A stretch of 64,000 bases of DNA from Mesorhabditis belari (Eukaryota; Nematoda; Chromadorea; Rhabditida; Rhabditidae), in contig CAUEEP010000728.1 in NCBI GenBank assembly GCA_958450365.1, forward strand, positions 1,550,001 through 1,614,000, written 5' to 3'. Every line of letters begins with the position of its first letter. The first letter of the stretch is position 1. Shown in pieces: positions 22,353 to 34,991 of this stretch. The notes beneath the pieces are model-generated. The model searched no databases. It was given only the letters and a program-made list of their open reading frames with translations, and had not been told where the DNA came from. The position numbers were made by a program, and so were the translations under genes.

Positions 22353-25300
22353 TTAAATTTGTCGATAGACGTAACAGCTGACGGTGTTCTTCGTCTCTTG
22401 ACAGAATAGCTCTGTATTTGTCACGTAGGAGAAATCCCCGTGCGCACAGATCACATCGAATCTGAAAGCTTGATTGTATCTTTGTTGCGAATAAGATATC
22501 AAAACAAATAGCAAAAACAGTGATGCTTAAACTAACGAGGTGAAAGATCTGTAAAGGTCAGACTGGCTATACTGGCAGGGTCACAGACGCAGGACCAAGA
22601 CCAGGATCAAGTCTAGACCTGACTCTAACTTGACGATAGCCGTCTATAGCAGTTTATAGCCGTCAATAGCAGGTTATAGCAGTCTATAGCAGTTTATAGC
22701 CGTCTATAGCAGTTTATAGCAGTCTATAGCCGTCCAGTCTAGCCCGATCAGGTCCAGGCAAAGCTAGACTAGATCCAGTGCCTAATTGTAAGTCCTGCTT
22801 TATCCTGGATCTTGACTGGCTTAACTTTGATCCAGGACCAGGACTAGGACCAAGTCTAGACCTGCCTCTAACTTGACTATAGCCATCTATAGCCATCTAG
22901 TCTAGCCCGGTCAGCTCCCGATAGAGCTAGACTAGATCCAGAACCTAATTGTAAGTCCTGTTTCATCCGATCTTGCTTAACTGGTCAATTTTCTCTTTTA
23001 CCTTCCACCAAATCTCTCCTCTGCCGCCATTTGCACCATTCGTTTTGACGAGTTGAGACTGTCACTCATTTGCTAAAAAGTTTGGCTATCCAAGAAACTC
23101 TTTCTATCAAAATTCAAGAAAACCAGGTGCTAAATCACTAAAGTACTAAATCACTTGTAACATAATCGAGCGCAACTCCTCGGCGTTACACATCGGATCA
23201 TCGCTCAACTTGATCTCCGAGATATCTATCTAAAAGATAAGCTATTCTGATATTTAATTCTGAGTTAAAGAAGATTAAATCTTAAGAAGCTTAAGCTTTT
23301 AACTAAAAAATCTACCATAGAAGTTTCTTTTTTGTTTCCGATTGGCGCAACGGGTATCTTTTCGGTCTCTTGGGAGTTGATCTGCAAATTAAAGAGGTTT
23401 TTTGTTTTTATTTTTGTTAAAACTTTATAATAACTTTATAATAATAACTTGATTTATCTCTATAAATTATAATTATATTGTTAAAACAATTTAGTGTTTT
23501 TCTTTTAGCTATTCATAAAAGTTTTCTTTCAACGTCTCACCGTCGGCTTCACTTCAATTCCAGCGTTGCTTGGTGCCTAAATGAAGAGTTTAGAAAGATT
23601 TCTAGAGATTTTTACTTTAACATTCTTTTCTAATTCTAGAATTTCTCTAGAATAATCTGAATGTCTTTTTACTGACACAGTTAACAGAGAGATTTTTGTG
23701 TTACCAACCTCTCTCTTCAGCGCTTCTTCAAACGAATCCTCCATTAAATCGGGTTCCGAGAGTTCCTAGAGTTGGTTAAATCGTTTATAAATCAAGATAG
23801 GTGTTTAATAGCTAAATCACAGCCAAAACTAATTCAAATCCAAATCCAAACGATTATTTTGGCATCGTTTTTCCTTCTTCACTAATCCCTAGCACTTTTT
23901 TTTGTTGGCTAAGATCCACCTCCTCACTCAATGCGGAAATCTTTCAAACTTGTAATCCAACTAATATCACAGTTAATTCTTTAATAAGTTTAATTTTTCA
24001 TAGCTTTTATCAATAGATAATGTCAAATTATTCACCTGTCCATTCACCGTTTTTATCGTATTCCCCTCCATACCGACTTCGATAGATTTCCTCTGTAAAT
24101 GAATGAAATGTAAAAGTAAATTTTAGATATTGTGCACGTTCAATACAAATTTTTAATAATTTCTCACTCGGTAATGATTTGAGGGATGAATGGGCTGACG
24201 TAGGTCGACTGAAGCTGTTCGGTCCATCTACAAGACTTTAAAATTTCCCAACTACAAGTAAAACTGTTAGTAATGTAAATAGAATATCGCTTTCTTTAAT
24301 CAACTGAATATCAATTCCTTTAATAAACTGAATATCAATTCTTTAAATCAACTGAATATCAATTCCTTTAATCAACTGAATATCGCTTTCTTTAATCAAC
24401 TGAATATCAATTCCTTTAATAAACTGAATATCAATTCTTTAAATCAACTGAATATCAATTCCTTTAATCAACTGAATATCGCTTTCTTTAATCAACTGAA
24501 TATCAATTCCTTTAATAAACTGAATATAGCTTTCTTTAATAAACTGAATATCAATTTCTTTAATCAACTCATATATCAATTTCTTTAATTTTCCACCTGT
24601 GGCTCATATGCTGGACCGTGAGCGGAGAGGCTAAAGCGGGTTTTTTTTTGGAAATGTTTTCGAATCAAAACTTACACTTCTACGGGAATCGTTGACTGAG
24701 TGGGTTCGATGTAACCTAAAATCACAGCTAAAGTCGCAGCTAAAATCACAGCTAAAGCTAATTCAAATCCACTAACACCAAAACTAATATCACAGCTAAA
24801 ACCAACCCAAACCGGGATCAACACTATGCGAGAAGACGGGCTGTTGAGCTGGTTGGAAAGCAGCGGTGGCCGGCGCGAAACCCGTGGAGTAGGTCTGCTG
24901 AATCAAGTTATTGTATTTGTTTTATTTTACTAGAACCTGAACAGACTGAAACTTGAAAAGGCTAAAGAAATTGAAGAACTTACAGCAGGCGTAATCTCGT
25001 GAACAGCCGGCATGCATCCACCTGTTTGAGTGATCACTTGGCCGATTCTACACCCGATTGGCATTGGCTGAGGAGCCACTGGTTGAGGACCAATCACAAC
25101 TTGTTGTCCACCACATGGAGTACCTAAAAAGTTTAAAAGATATCTGAGTTTGTTCTTGGAGTTTAAAGTAAGCTCATTCTCGTGAGAAGATGAAATCTTA
25201 ATCCCTTAGATTTAGTCGCATTTTACCAGTGAAATGAGGTTGAATTCCACAGGGTAGTGGCTGTGGAAATGGTTGTGGAAATGGTTGTGGAAGAGGAGCT

Positions 25301-25674
25301 GGTTGTGGAAGTGGGATTGGTGGTGGAAGTGGTGGAAGAGGAGCCGGACGAGTAGGGGGAATCAATTGACCTCCACAAGGGGCTGGCTGGCCACAGAAAG
25401 GAGCTAAAGTCACTAATACTTAAGTCCATTGCAGATATACTGAAAGAAAAACTTTTCAAATGCTTTAAGAAGACAACTCACGCAAGCACAACGGTTGCGG
25501 AGGACAGGGAGCCGGTGGGAGAACGGGTGGAGGTGGGGGTGGAGGAGCGGGAGCACAAGGGAGAGGTCCAATTGTTGGTGTTCCTCCACATCCACATCCT
25601 CCTCCGCCCAGTCCACCGAAGAGTCCACATCCAAAAGCGCTTGTTGTGCTGAATAGTGCCCACAAGAGGATCAT
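22353..25674 (-). CDS. Ground-like (GRL) domain secreted protein
   Basis: Worm hedgehog-related family, secreted, usually made by epidermis or glia-like cells and tied to cuticle or apical matrix. Thirteen exons were traced. The first (25482-25674) has a signal peptide (MILLWALFSTTSAFG), a Gly/Cys stretch and a proline run. 25227-25403 is Pro/Gln-rich. Shorter exons follow at 24984-25123, 24825-24897 and 24676-24715, and near 24180, 24070, 23740, 23550 and 23360. The C-terminal ground-like domain is in the last three: CNAEELRSIM (near 23190), SSKRMVQMAAEERFGG (near 23030), then FDVICAHGDFSYVTNTELFC and VSCYVYRQI to the TAA at 22353. The spaced cysteines and the FDVICA...FSYV signature are typical. 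The last intron holds part of an inverted-repeat pair that spans the gene. Confidence 0.9.
22562..22985 (+). repeat. Two direct copies of a repeat whose inverted copy lies at 26.6-26.8 kb
   Basis: Copy A is about 22562-22800 and copy B about 22820-22985. Both carry AAGTCTAGACCTG and CTAGACTAGATCCAG blocks. Between the blocks is a run of TATAGC(A/C)GT(T/C) units. It lies in the last intron of the GRL gene. Confidence 0.8.
23860..23948. repeat. Segment copied in inverted form at about 26078-26172
   Basis: Both contain GCATCGTTTTTCCTTCTTCA and TTGGCTAAGATCCACCTCCT, in opposite orientation, on either side of the GRL gene's 5' end. Confidence 0.85.
24283..24590. repeat. Tandem repeat of about 29-base units in GRL intron
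   Basis: Roughly ten units of TTTAAT(C/A)AACTGAATATC followed by AATTCC or GCTTTC. Confidence 0.9.
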
Positions 25675-26617
25675 TGTGAGAAGAGAAACGGATCACCGAA
25701 GAGTCTGTAACGAAGGAGCGTTTTCAAAAACTAAATGTGCTTTAGGGAAAACGACCGTAGCCCAGTTACAGTTGAATTGAGCTTTTGAGACACTTGAGCA
25801 AGTTTCTAACAATTAGATAACAAGCTTTCTTAGCTCCTTAACTCAAAAAGTCATAGCAAGTGACAACCGGATTACTGTAGCTTTTCCAAGAGCACCTTTA
25901 GAAAACAATCAATAATAAAGGATTGAAAAGTTTGTAAAAATCAACGTCAAATACTTTATGATAATATTTAAAGGATATTCAATTATCAGTATTCAGCTAC
26001 ACAGCAAAATATGACAAGTTTATGGTTGAGTGAGGCTGCGAAATGCCGATCGGCATCTTCACCAAAAACAAGTTTGAAAGATTTCCGCATCGAGTGAGGA
26101 GGTGGATCTTAGCCAACAAAAAAAAAAGTGCTAGGGATTAGTGAAGAAGGAAAAACGATGCCAAAATAATCGGAAAACTAGTAGTGGGAAAGATTTATGG
26201 TAAGATCAAGTCAAGGTTGAGGCTAATTACAACGGATTATCCTTTCCTTGAGGTTTTGATGGCAGGAAAAGCCGAAAAATGGTTGATGATCTAGAACAGG
26301 AAACTTTAGCTGTAAGCAAGGCTGAGAAATGGGCATTTTTAAGTGACGGGTAAAGGAAAACTCAAAGAAAAGGCTTTTTCAAAAAATGTAATGCGAAAGA
26401 AAAGTTGAATTGAGATTTATGAACTTTTTTTCGAGTCTTGTAGCTGTTCTAAAGCATTCCCAACTGTCTAGTTCTTTTTTAGATTCAATTTTGAGAGATC
26501 TTTATTACAAACTTATGGTTACCTGTTTTGATTTTGACAAAATTAATCAATTGTTATTACCTGTTTGAGTCAAAGAGTTAAATCAGGTTTTAAAGAGTTA
26601 AAGAGAGAGAAAATTGG

Positions 26618-26838
26618 CCAGCGTTAAGCAAGATCGGATGAAACAGGACTTACAATTAGGCTCTGGATCTAGTCTAGCTTTGCCTGGACCTGATCGGGCT
26701 AGACTAGACGGCTATAGACTGCTATAAACTGCTATAGACTGCTATAAACTGCTATCGACGGCTATAGTCAAGTTAGAGTCAGGTCTAGACTTGATTCTGG
26801 TCTCGGACCTGCATCTGTGACCCTGCCAGTATAGTTTA
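26618..26838 (-). repeat. Inverted copy of the 22.6-23.0 kb repeat
   Basis: Reverse complement of the blocks at 22562-22985, including TTACAATTAGGCTCTGGATC and CTATAGACTGCTATAAACTG. With its partner it brackets most of the GRL gene. Confidence 0.85.
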
Positions 26839-26917
26839 GAGTTAAAAAGTTAGTCGGGCTTGTGAAAAAAAAGAGTTTGAGTGAATTGAGAGAAAGGAAT
26901 TTTGAGCACATAGTACA

Positions 26918-27530
26918 GTCATGGACAAAAGTCTTTCAATGTTGGTTTTTGGAAGTTTCTCACATGTTAAAAGACTTTTGTTCATCAATTTTTGGCTCAA
27001 TTTTTGTTTTATTAATTGATTGGGCTCTTAGTGTCAAGAATAAATCGTTAAACTTTATGAAAGCTACCTAGAAAGGACTGTGATTGAAATGAAACACTAT
27101 TCGTAAGAGCACAAACATTACAGTCAAATGGACAAAAGTCTTTTAATGTTGGTTTTTAGAAGTTTGTTCTTTGTATATCTTGATCCAAATCCGACCAATC
27201 CGACCAAATTCGCAAACGTTTTAAAGATTTTATTTTTTAGAGCTTATTATCTCTAATTTTTTTCTGATTAAAGAGCTTATTATCTCTAATTTTAACATTA
27301 CAAAAAGATGGATTTGACAATTTATCAGATTTCATGAACTTTTTGGCATGAGCTTTGGTACTTCATCCGTCGAGTCTGGACAACTATTGGACCCCAAATT
27401 CTACGTGATCTGGTTGACAGCATGCCAAGGAGAATTCAATCAGTAATTGCGGCTCGCGGAGGACCTACTAAGTATTGATTTTCATAATGTTTTTCTCACA
27501 TGTTAAAAGACTTTTGTCCATCAATTTTCA
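26918..27530 (+). mobile_element. Degraded Tc1-type transposon pieces
   Basis: Terminal-type sequences ACAGTCATGGACAAAAGTCT (26918) and CAGTCAAATGGACAAAAGTC (27120) and the inverted AAAAGACTTTTGTCCATCAA (about 27505) mark one or two nested ends. 27352-27479 encodes the C-terminal end of a Tc1 transposase (WTTIGPQILRDLVDSMPRR, then GGPTKY and a stop). The DDE core is missing, so it cannot encode an active enzyme. Confidence 0.75.
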
Positions 27531-27933
27531 AACTAAACTTTTAAACAAATAAAATAAAACCAAAAATTGTACAAGACATCATTCGAAAAAGGAAATCATA
27601 ACAATCAACATTTAAAGAAACAAGAAAGCAAAACTGTGAACAAAAACAAGCAATCAAAACAAGCAAGCATTTGGAAATTAAGCAACTAACTAACAGAACA
27701 AAATTCGTAAGAAGATCTAAAGAAGATCTTGAAGACAAGTTGATCTTCTTTTCCGTCTTTCTCACTTCAAAATATTCTCCCGCTCGAATGAATATACAGA
27801 CAACAATTCGCTTTTTTCTTTTTTTTGCATTTCTTTTCCTATTCCGAATAACCCGTTCGATCATCAAGCCAAAAAAAGAAAAAAAATAGAGATGAACAAC
27901 TGGAGAAGGGAAACTAAGCAAATCATCCGATTT

Positions 27934-27997
27934 CCTTAGTTTTTCTTTCTTTTCTTTCTTTTCTTTCTTTTCTTTCTTTTCTTTCTTTTCTTTTTTC
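27934..27997. repeat. CTTTT pentanucleotide microsatellite
   Basis: About twelve TTTCTTTTC-phase units without interruption. Confidence 0.9.
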
Positions 27998-28734
27998 CCC
28001 CCAATTTGCCAGGAACACTTGACGAGATTTTTGCTTTTTGCATTGCGTTTTTTTCGAATTGAAAATAGAATTGATAGTGAACGGGAAGAGAAAACCGGAT
28101 TCTCGTTTTGGAAAGCTCGATTCCGAGTTTTTAAAGGGAAGTGATTAGCTGAAAAAGAAAGCTGAAATTTTCAGATTATTAACATTTTAAAACATTTTTC
28201 TGCAATAACCCAACGAAAGACAATTTCTTCAAAGAAGTATGAAGTATAAAAGTATAAACAAAAGTATAAACAAAAGTATATTCAAAGTATATTCAAAGTA
28301 TATTCAAAGTATATTCAAAGTATAAAAGTTTTGCTTTCTAAGAAAAGTTTGAAAAGTTCGGCATTTCAGTTAGACGTCTCTGCAAATGGTATGATATTTT
28401 GGGATTGCAAAAATTAGATTATAGAGTTTGTTTCTATAAATTTTGTAAAGTTCAATTGAAATTTGTTTAACTTTATGTAAAGGTGGATAATTTGGAAAAT
28501 TATCGTCATCTCTATTGAGTTAGGTTAGTTACAGTTAGTTAGTTAGTTAGTTATTTTACAAATTTTAGTGGGTTAAACTTGTGAAAATTGCATTCACCCT
28601 TTTTTTTATTCTTTCACTTAGTCTTTTACCTTATCGGTTTAGTTTTCAAGTTCGGCTAAAGTACAAGAATTGTGCTCTTTATAAGTGTTTGTAGTAGACA
28701 TAAAGCTTTCAGTTTTCCAATGCCAACAAAGCTA

Positions 28735-28960
28735 GATACAAGATTTACAAGATTTACAAGTTTACTTGAGTTTACAAGTACAAGTTTACAAGTTACAGTT
28801 TACAAGCTACAGTTTACAAGCTACAGTTTACAAGTTACAGTTTACAAGTTACAGTTTACAAGTTACAAGTTTACAAGTACAAGTTTACAAGTACAACTTT
28901 ACAAGTACAACTTTACAAGTACAACTTTACAAGTACAAGTTTACAAGTACAAGTTTACTT
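28735..28960. repeat. Tandem repeat on TTTACAAGTTACAG / TTTACAAGTACAA
   Basis: About fifteen units of 12-16 bases. It gives open frames in several phases of the same low-complexity composition, so these are not genes. Confidence 0.9.
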
Positions 28961-29960
28961 GAGTTTCAGGTGTTTTTGTGTGGATTTTCTTCTTTGTAGA
29001 TGCAACGATTTAGTTGCTTTGAGAGGATAATGGTTGAGGGACAAGCGATTTCTTTCCCCCCATTTCCACTCTGTGATCCCTTGTGACGCTTAGGAAAAGA
29101 CGACGATTTATGACCTGAAGATATCTCTCAAGACGTTCCGCAACTTCATCTCTTAATGATCTTTTTGAGGAGAGTATCAAGAGTTAATAGTGAAAGGAAA
29201 CATTTTCTAGTTCAGCTTCGTCTTGCTGAATTGAGATTTCGATACCAATTAGCTAGTCAATTTGGTACATTTAACAGAAGAAAATTGAAAGCAAGACTGA
29301 TCTGAATTGCAGAATTAGATTGCAGAGTTGCAGAATTAGATGATAATAGATGATAGATGACAGAAAGCCAAGATACCAGTGCAAGAATTGAATTGAACTC
29401 ACAGTTAGAGTTGTTGTTGTTGAGTTGTTAATTTTTTTTCAACAGAGTTGTTGCAAGATTTGAAAATATTTGAATTTAGAGCTAACTTCAACTTTTCTTG
29501 CATTCAATTACAATTCCCAGACTCGTAATCAGTGATCTTTTCTTGCCTTTGTTTCGTTTCGTTTCCGACTTCAAGTTTCAAGTAATATTTTGACAACTCG
29601 ACACATGTTCGTCCGTTCAATCAACTCCAAAAGATTCGTCCTTAGTTTTTTCATTATTTTTTTCTGTTCCATGGGGACAGTTGTTCGGTAGGGATTGTCC
29701 CCAGAACCCGGAAAAACTTGAAGAGAAAAAGTGGGCAAATGAATGAATGGGTTTTCGATCGACACCTTCGATCTGAAAGGGACAATCTCTTGGACAGGAA
29801 AAGAAAGAAAAACAAAAAAAAATTGTCTTTTGTGAAAGGAGTGGGACACGAAAAAGCTGAGGATGAGGGTTTTTATGGATGAACGCGGATCAAACAGTTG
29901 GATTAGCCGAAAGGAAAGAAACGGATTGATCTTTGTGTGTTGCTTCGTTTTCCTACTGAT

Positions 29961-30995
29961 ATGGAAGATTTCGATGATCTGAAGCATATTCTTTTTACAA
30001 CACTGTATGGATATCAGGTAATGAGTCAAGTTCACGATGTATTTATAAAAAGCAAAAGAAGAGGTACGGAAAGTTCTCGGTGAACTGTAGTTACTAGTGT
30101 TTACTGATAGATCTTACTATTGGATTGGTGAATAGAAAACTGCGGGCTATTGTCATATGTGATAGTTTGAGCACTTTCTTCAAAAGAAACCCATTTTGGT
30201 GTCAATGGAAAAGTTGTAGAGAATCAAAAATCAAGCTTATATCCAAATTTTCAGAACGATTCAAAAACTGGTTTTCAAGAAATACGAAATTTAAGAATTT
30301 TCACAAAACTTGCATTTCACAAAACATTTCAAGCGAAACTACTAAGTGGTATCTTTTTGGAAATTTGGCTATAAGCCTCATTTTTGATTCTCTACAACTT
30401 TTCCATTGACACCAAAATGGGTTTCTTTTGAAGAAAGTGCTCAAACTGAGACATCTCCAGTCCTCGATTTTTGAGTCTCACACTTGTCTCACACACAAAC
30501 CAAAACCCTACTACGAAAGGAGGAATCCGCAAATTGCCTTTAAAATGGGCAGAAGTCGTCAATAATAATGGTAATTATTTGGAATGAATTCAAGTCCGGC
30601 ACTTTTCAATTCACCAACCCAATATTTGATTACTAAACTTTGGGTCAAGCTTTAGCCAAAACTTTTCTAGACTTCTCAAAGGTCAGATCAGGCTAGGCCA
30701 GAGCTTAGCACTAAAGTTTCTCAAGTTAAACTGAATCTTAAAGCTAGAAAAAGTGTACTATTGTATAGATGATAACTTGCCACCTTTCAATATCCCTTTC
30801 AGATTCTACCTCCTCAACTGAAGATCTTATTTGACATCGTTCTTGCTGAGTGCTCAGATCTGCAGCCTCTTTTATTGCATGTGAGTGAAAAATCTCCTCC
30901 TGAAATTCCAATTTTAGACAATGTGGAGTATCGATGAGTTCAAGAAAGGCTACAAGTTGATGGTGGGAAGTTTGCTAGAGCTTTCTAGTACTTAA
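29961..30995 (+). CDS. Candidate small protein gene, three exons, unrecognised
   Basis: Exons 29961-30017, 30803-30880 and 30918-30995 join in phase 0 at canonical sites (CAG|GTAATG, CTTTCAG|ATT, GCAT|GTGAGT, TTTTAG|ACA). They give about 71 residues starting MEDFDDLKHILFTTLYGYQ, then ILPPQLKILFDIVLAECSD and MWSIDEFKKGYKL, and end at TAA 30993-30995. The last exon could instead be spliced onward at the GTGGGA after 30962. The composition is like a globular helical protein. I recognise no family. The first intron holds a whole mariner-type MITE. Both ends could be incomplete. Confidence 0.45.
30120..30622 (+). mobile_element. Mariner-type foldback MITE, copy 3
   Basis: Same family as 17837-18356. 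Ends TTGGATTGGTGAATAGAAAA and TTTTCAATTCACCAACCCAA, flanked by TA. It lies inside the first intron of the small candidate gene. Confidence 0.85.
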
Positions 30996-31499
30996 AAGCT
31001 GTATAAGTTCTTGCTTAAAAGCTTTGTTAATCATTAGCTCAAAGGCATAAGTATCTATTATCTTTATCTTTATCTACTATCTTTATCTATTGTCCAAAAA
31101 CAAGCTCTGTACTTTTTGAGGTGTTGGTGAAAAGTCATCGGGTTTCAGGGGCTTTCAGGGGCTTTCTGGGTCCCCGGGGGGCTGTCAGAGTCCAAGGCTA
31201 GGGTGTTCCCTGTGATTTGTCTCCTGGGCTGTCATCGAGTGGGTCTTTTTTGGAAGATCCGCGAAAAGGGGGACTTTTTAGGACATAGGCAAAAGGGTGT
31301 TGAAAATGGCGATAACCCCGATGGATCCCCGGGGAGATGGGAAGCGGTGAAGGCCCGCCATTCCCGAGCACTCCTCTTGACAAACTCGGCGACGAATCGA
31401 TGACCCGTATTTCCTATCGATTGAGAATTGAAAGCCGAAATGCCACTCAAACAAATTTTAAGAGAAAACTCCTCACAAAGATGAACGATTGTTAGACAT

Positions 31500-31728
31500 T
31501 TGAGGCTCTTCCCCATTAGCAATCCAACTTCAAGCTCAAATATCTTCATGTTGGGCTGTTCAATTTAAATACTTTTTATACCAATCGATAGAGAAAGACT
31601 TGGCGCATCTAATGATATTAAAAAGATTTAGATTGAACAGCCCAACACCAAGAGATTTGGGGTTAAAGTTGGATTGCTAGTTGGGCTAGTTTGATCTTTG
31701 AGCTTAAAGTTGGATTGCTAATGGGAAA
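31500..31728. repeat. Foldback element
   Basis: CCCATTAGCAATCCAACTTC at 31511 pairs with its inverted form near 31715. A nested pair has TTGGGCTGTTCAAT at 31552 and its inverse at about 31630. Confidence 0.75.
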
Positions 31729-32589
31729 GGGAAAGATGTATCAATAAGTATCGATAAGTAGATGAACGGGTTAGGCAGCTTTGGAAATCTCTAGATTTTT
31801 AGAGACATTTATGCTATTTAATTGATAGTAAAACTCGAGTTTTACACTCTGCTCAACACTCAACATTTGACACAGAGACAGAGAAAGACATCCAACAATA
31901 GATATCCCCGGGGAGCGAAAGGATTCTGCTTGTTTTGAAACGGAAAACACTTCTACTGTGGCTTTGACAAGGAATCGCTTGTTGTTATAGCAAATCTGTT
32001 AGAATTGTTCGAATTTTTCGACTAGCTTGTATTGCATTAGGTGAATTTCTCTAAAGCTTCTCGAAAATCCAGTAGTTGGAAAGGGGAAAGGATGGGATGG
32101 CTATCAAAAATTGAGGTCCTGCCTCCAACACGATTTGCATACAATGGCACAAGGCTGGGCAAGGGAAAAGCATCACAGGAAATGAGCAGCTAGATTTATC
32201 GCTTTCTCCCCTCTTTCAATGGTCCTTTTACTTTTGGACTTCCATTGGTAGTTTATTGAGATCATCACCGATTTCTTATTATTTTTGGAATTCTTGCTAG
32301 CTGCTAGAGTCTCACTTGTTCTACTTTAGTAAAAAGTTGTTTATCTTTCACTTTCATTTTGATACTACTGAACTACTTGAATTGAATCATTGAATTTTAC
32401 TGGAAGGACAACTGGATGTGGTCAAATCACATGAGCCATAGACACAGAATTTCACGCTGATTCCGAATTTGCTTTCCGTTTTTGCTACTAAGCACTCTGT
32501 TAAAAGTTATACGCCTTTAAAGTTTTGTTTCAAAAATCAAACTGCGATGTTAGAGCCCTGTCTTCGGCAAGTTGAACAGCTGTAGCCGT

Positions 32590-32728
32590 GGCCGAGTGGT
32601 GGCGAGTTAGGACACAAGGCGAACGTGGCGCTAAGGGCAGGCAGGAGTACCAGTTCAGTACCAATTCAGTACCAGTTCAGTACCAGTTCAGTACCAATTC
32701 AGTACCAGTTCAGTACCAGATCTAATAC
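32590..32728 (+). repeat. tRNA-like A-box followed by CAGTTCAGTAC tandem array
   Basis: GTGGCCGAGTGG at 32588-32599 matches a Leu/Ser-type tRNA A-box, but no clear B-box or acceptor stem follows. Then 32650-32720 repeats CAGTTCAGTAC/CAATTCAGTAC seven times. Confidence 0.5.
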
Positions 32729-33234
32729 TAGATCGAGTAACAGTTTCAAATCTACCAAGTAATAAGATTTTTACTTGAGAAACTTGACAACTTGACATTT
32801 CATTCGGTGCGTAAATCTATAGCCCATTTCCCCTAACCAAGCTCATTACCGTTTTCCCGAATCTCGACCTTTTCACGAAACAAAAAGTTGTAAACGATAA
32901 AATCTCGATCATCGTGCAATGCATTGTTGTAGTGTGTTTGGGTGAATAGCCAACGGAAGACCCGTTCGATCGGGGAGGAAAAGAAAAAAAGAAAGAGAAT
33001 GATTCACTCCTCACGAACAATTCTCACCAAAAAGGTGGGCATCCTATTTTTCCACCGTTTCCTTTTGATCAAACAAAAAAACGGAAGTGGCACCAAAGCC
33101 ACTAATTCATTCGTTTGTCGTTTGTCCGAGTTTGGCACCTTTTCGTTTAAGTCCAATATTTTTAGATTTAGATTAGAAATTCTTAAGAAATTAAACACCA
33201 AATTTCTTTCCACTTAACCCATCTTTAGCTTTTA

Positions 33235-33860
33235 AATATATTTTGTAAAATTTGGAAGTTATTATGGCTATTTTGGAGTGAATATTTCCCTTTCTTTGTG
33301 AATGGAAAGCTAAGCCATTTTAGCACATTAAGAACTTTACTTTTCGAGGTAATGATTACGAGTTTATTTGAAGCATAAAAGAAAGTCAAAAGAAAGCTCT
33401 AGAGTTTTTTTTTGTATACTTTTGTATTCCCAAAAGTTTCCAAAAGTTTCCAAAAGTATATTTTGTAAAATTTGGAAGTTATTATGGCTATTTTGGAGTG
33501 AATATTACCCTTTCTTTGTGAATGGAAAGCTAAGCCAAACTTTTACTTTTAGCCAAACTTCTAGCACATTAAGAATTTGACTTTTCTTCGCAATGAGTAT
33601 GAGTCTCTGTGAAAGAAAGTTCTAGAGTTTTTTTGTATACTTTTGTATTTCCGAAAGTTTCCAAAAGTTTCCAAAAGTATATTTTGTAAATTTTGGAAAT
33701 TATTATGGCTATTTTGGAGTGAATATTGCTCTTTCTTTGTGAATGGAAAGTTAAGCCAAACTTTTAAGCATATTAAGAACTTTACTTTTCTTGGCAATGA
33801 GTACGAGTTTATTTGAAGTATAAAAGAAAGTCAAAAGAAAGTCAAAACCAAGCTCTAGAG
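33235..33860. repeat. Three tandem units of about 220 bases
   Basis: Each unit starts near ATTTTGTAAAATTTGGAAGT (33240, 33463, 33683) and contains GTGAATGGAAAG and AGAACTTTACTTTTC. Confidence 0.9.
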
Positions 33861-34502
33861 TTTATTTGATCCACCTTTAAACCATATTTAAATTGAAAGA
33901 ATCTAAAAATCGGTTCTTTTATGCACTTTTTGCGCGTCATTATTCTCTTCTCCTAACGATTTTCCCACATTTTATTGGGTCGACCGTACAAATCTCATCA
34001 TAAAATTACTTTAAAACCTGATCTGTCTCCAGTAGAAACTCTCAGGCATAGAAATACAATATCTTTTTAAACTTTTAACTGTTTAAACTAAATTTAAACT
34101 AAAATTTCCATGTCAAGCAAGTCTAGAAGCTAAGCAACAAACATTTTTCCCCTCATAAATCTTTCGACTATATAGCTAATCAACGAGTGAATAGGTTTAC
34201 TTTAGTTTATTGAAAACATGTGTCCACGCCAACCACATTCATTCATCTTTTCTTGTCATTACATAACTCTTTTTGGCTCATTTTTTTTCATTTGTCGTGT
34301 CAAAAGTTTTGATGAGGGCGATCACCGAAAAAAGAAAACAAAGCATCGGAACGACGCATAATTTGACACATATGTGCGCTGAGTGAGTCGGAGCCTCAGC
34401 ACCGCAAAGACGCAAAAAATTGACTTGCTTTCATAATCACTTTGAAAATCATAGTGGTCTTTTATCTTGGTCTTTTATTGTACTTTGTGCTCAACCTAGG
34501 CA

Positions 34503-34991
34503 CTAGACCTGCTTAACCGTTTTCCCGAATCTCGACCTTTTCACGAAACAAAAGCTGTAAACGATAAAATCTCCGGGCGAAATTTGCTCTTCAATTTCTC
34601 TTCGGCAAAATTTTCTCTGCATCGCTCTTCGATTTTTTACTGCCCAAAGCTCCTTCAAGCATGAAACCCAGTTCCCCCACAAGCCCTTATTCTAGGCTTC
34701 ATTTTGATACTAAGCATGGCTAGGTTCTGTTTTGCCATTCTTTAGATTTTGATCAATCTTTTGCCTAACTCGATAAGCTTAACGAGTCCAGCAAAATCTT
34801 TATTTAAAAAGATCGAAATCTAAAGAATGGCAAAAGAGGACCTAGCCATGTTTAGTATCAAAATGAAGTCTAGAATAAGGACTTGCGGGGGAACTAGGTT
34901 TCATGCTCGAAGGAGCTTTGGGCAGTAAAAAATCGAAGAGCGAGGCAGACTGTCTGAAAATTTTGCCCGGACTCATTAAGCAGGTCTACTA
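34503..34991. repeat. Foldback element
   Basis: Arms of about 200 bases: 34600-34760 against 34800-34960, including CCATTCTTTAGATTT and TTTTTTACTGCCCAAAGCTC. The outermost ends are GACCTGCTTAA and its inverse. Just inside the left end it carries a 60-base copy of 32845-32905 (CCGAATCTCGACCTTTTCAC). Confidence 0.85.

Larger units (their letters stand above)
25675..29960. other. Intergenic, repeats and transposon relics only
   Basis: Contains the upstream region of the GRL gene, the inverted-repeat copy at 26618-26838, Tc1-type relics near 26.9-27.5 kb, a CTTTT microsatellite at 27934-27997 and the 28.7 kb array. The open frames at 27541-27921 and 29571-30035 (minus) lack splice context and motifs and were left out. 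Confidence 0.5.

Noticed and set aside
27541..27921. 126-residue minus-strand open frame
   Set aside because: AT-rich, Phe/Leu/Ser-rich composition with no homology signal or splice context; likely chance.
28735..28960. CRISPR-like array of regular repeats
   Set aside because: There are no unique spacers between units; it is a simple minisatellite in eukaryotic DNA.
29571..30035. 154-residue minus-strand open frame
   Set aside because: No domain or splice evidence, and it overlaps the better supported plus-strand exon 29961-30017.
31198..31549. Overlapping open frames on both strands in a GC-richer patch
   Set aside because: Neither shows a recognisable motif and the patch borders a foldback element; composition alone does not support a gene.
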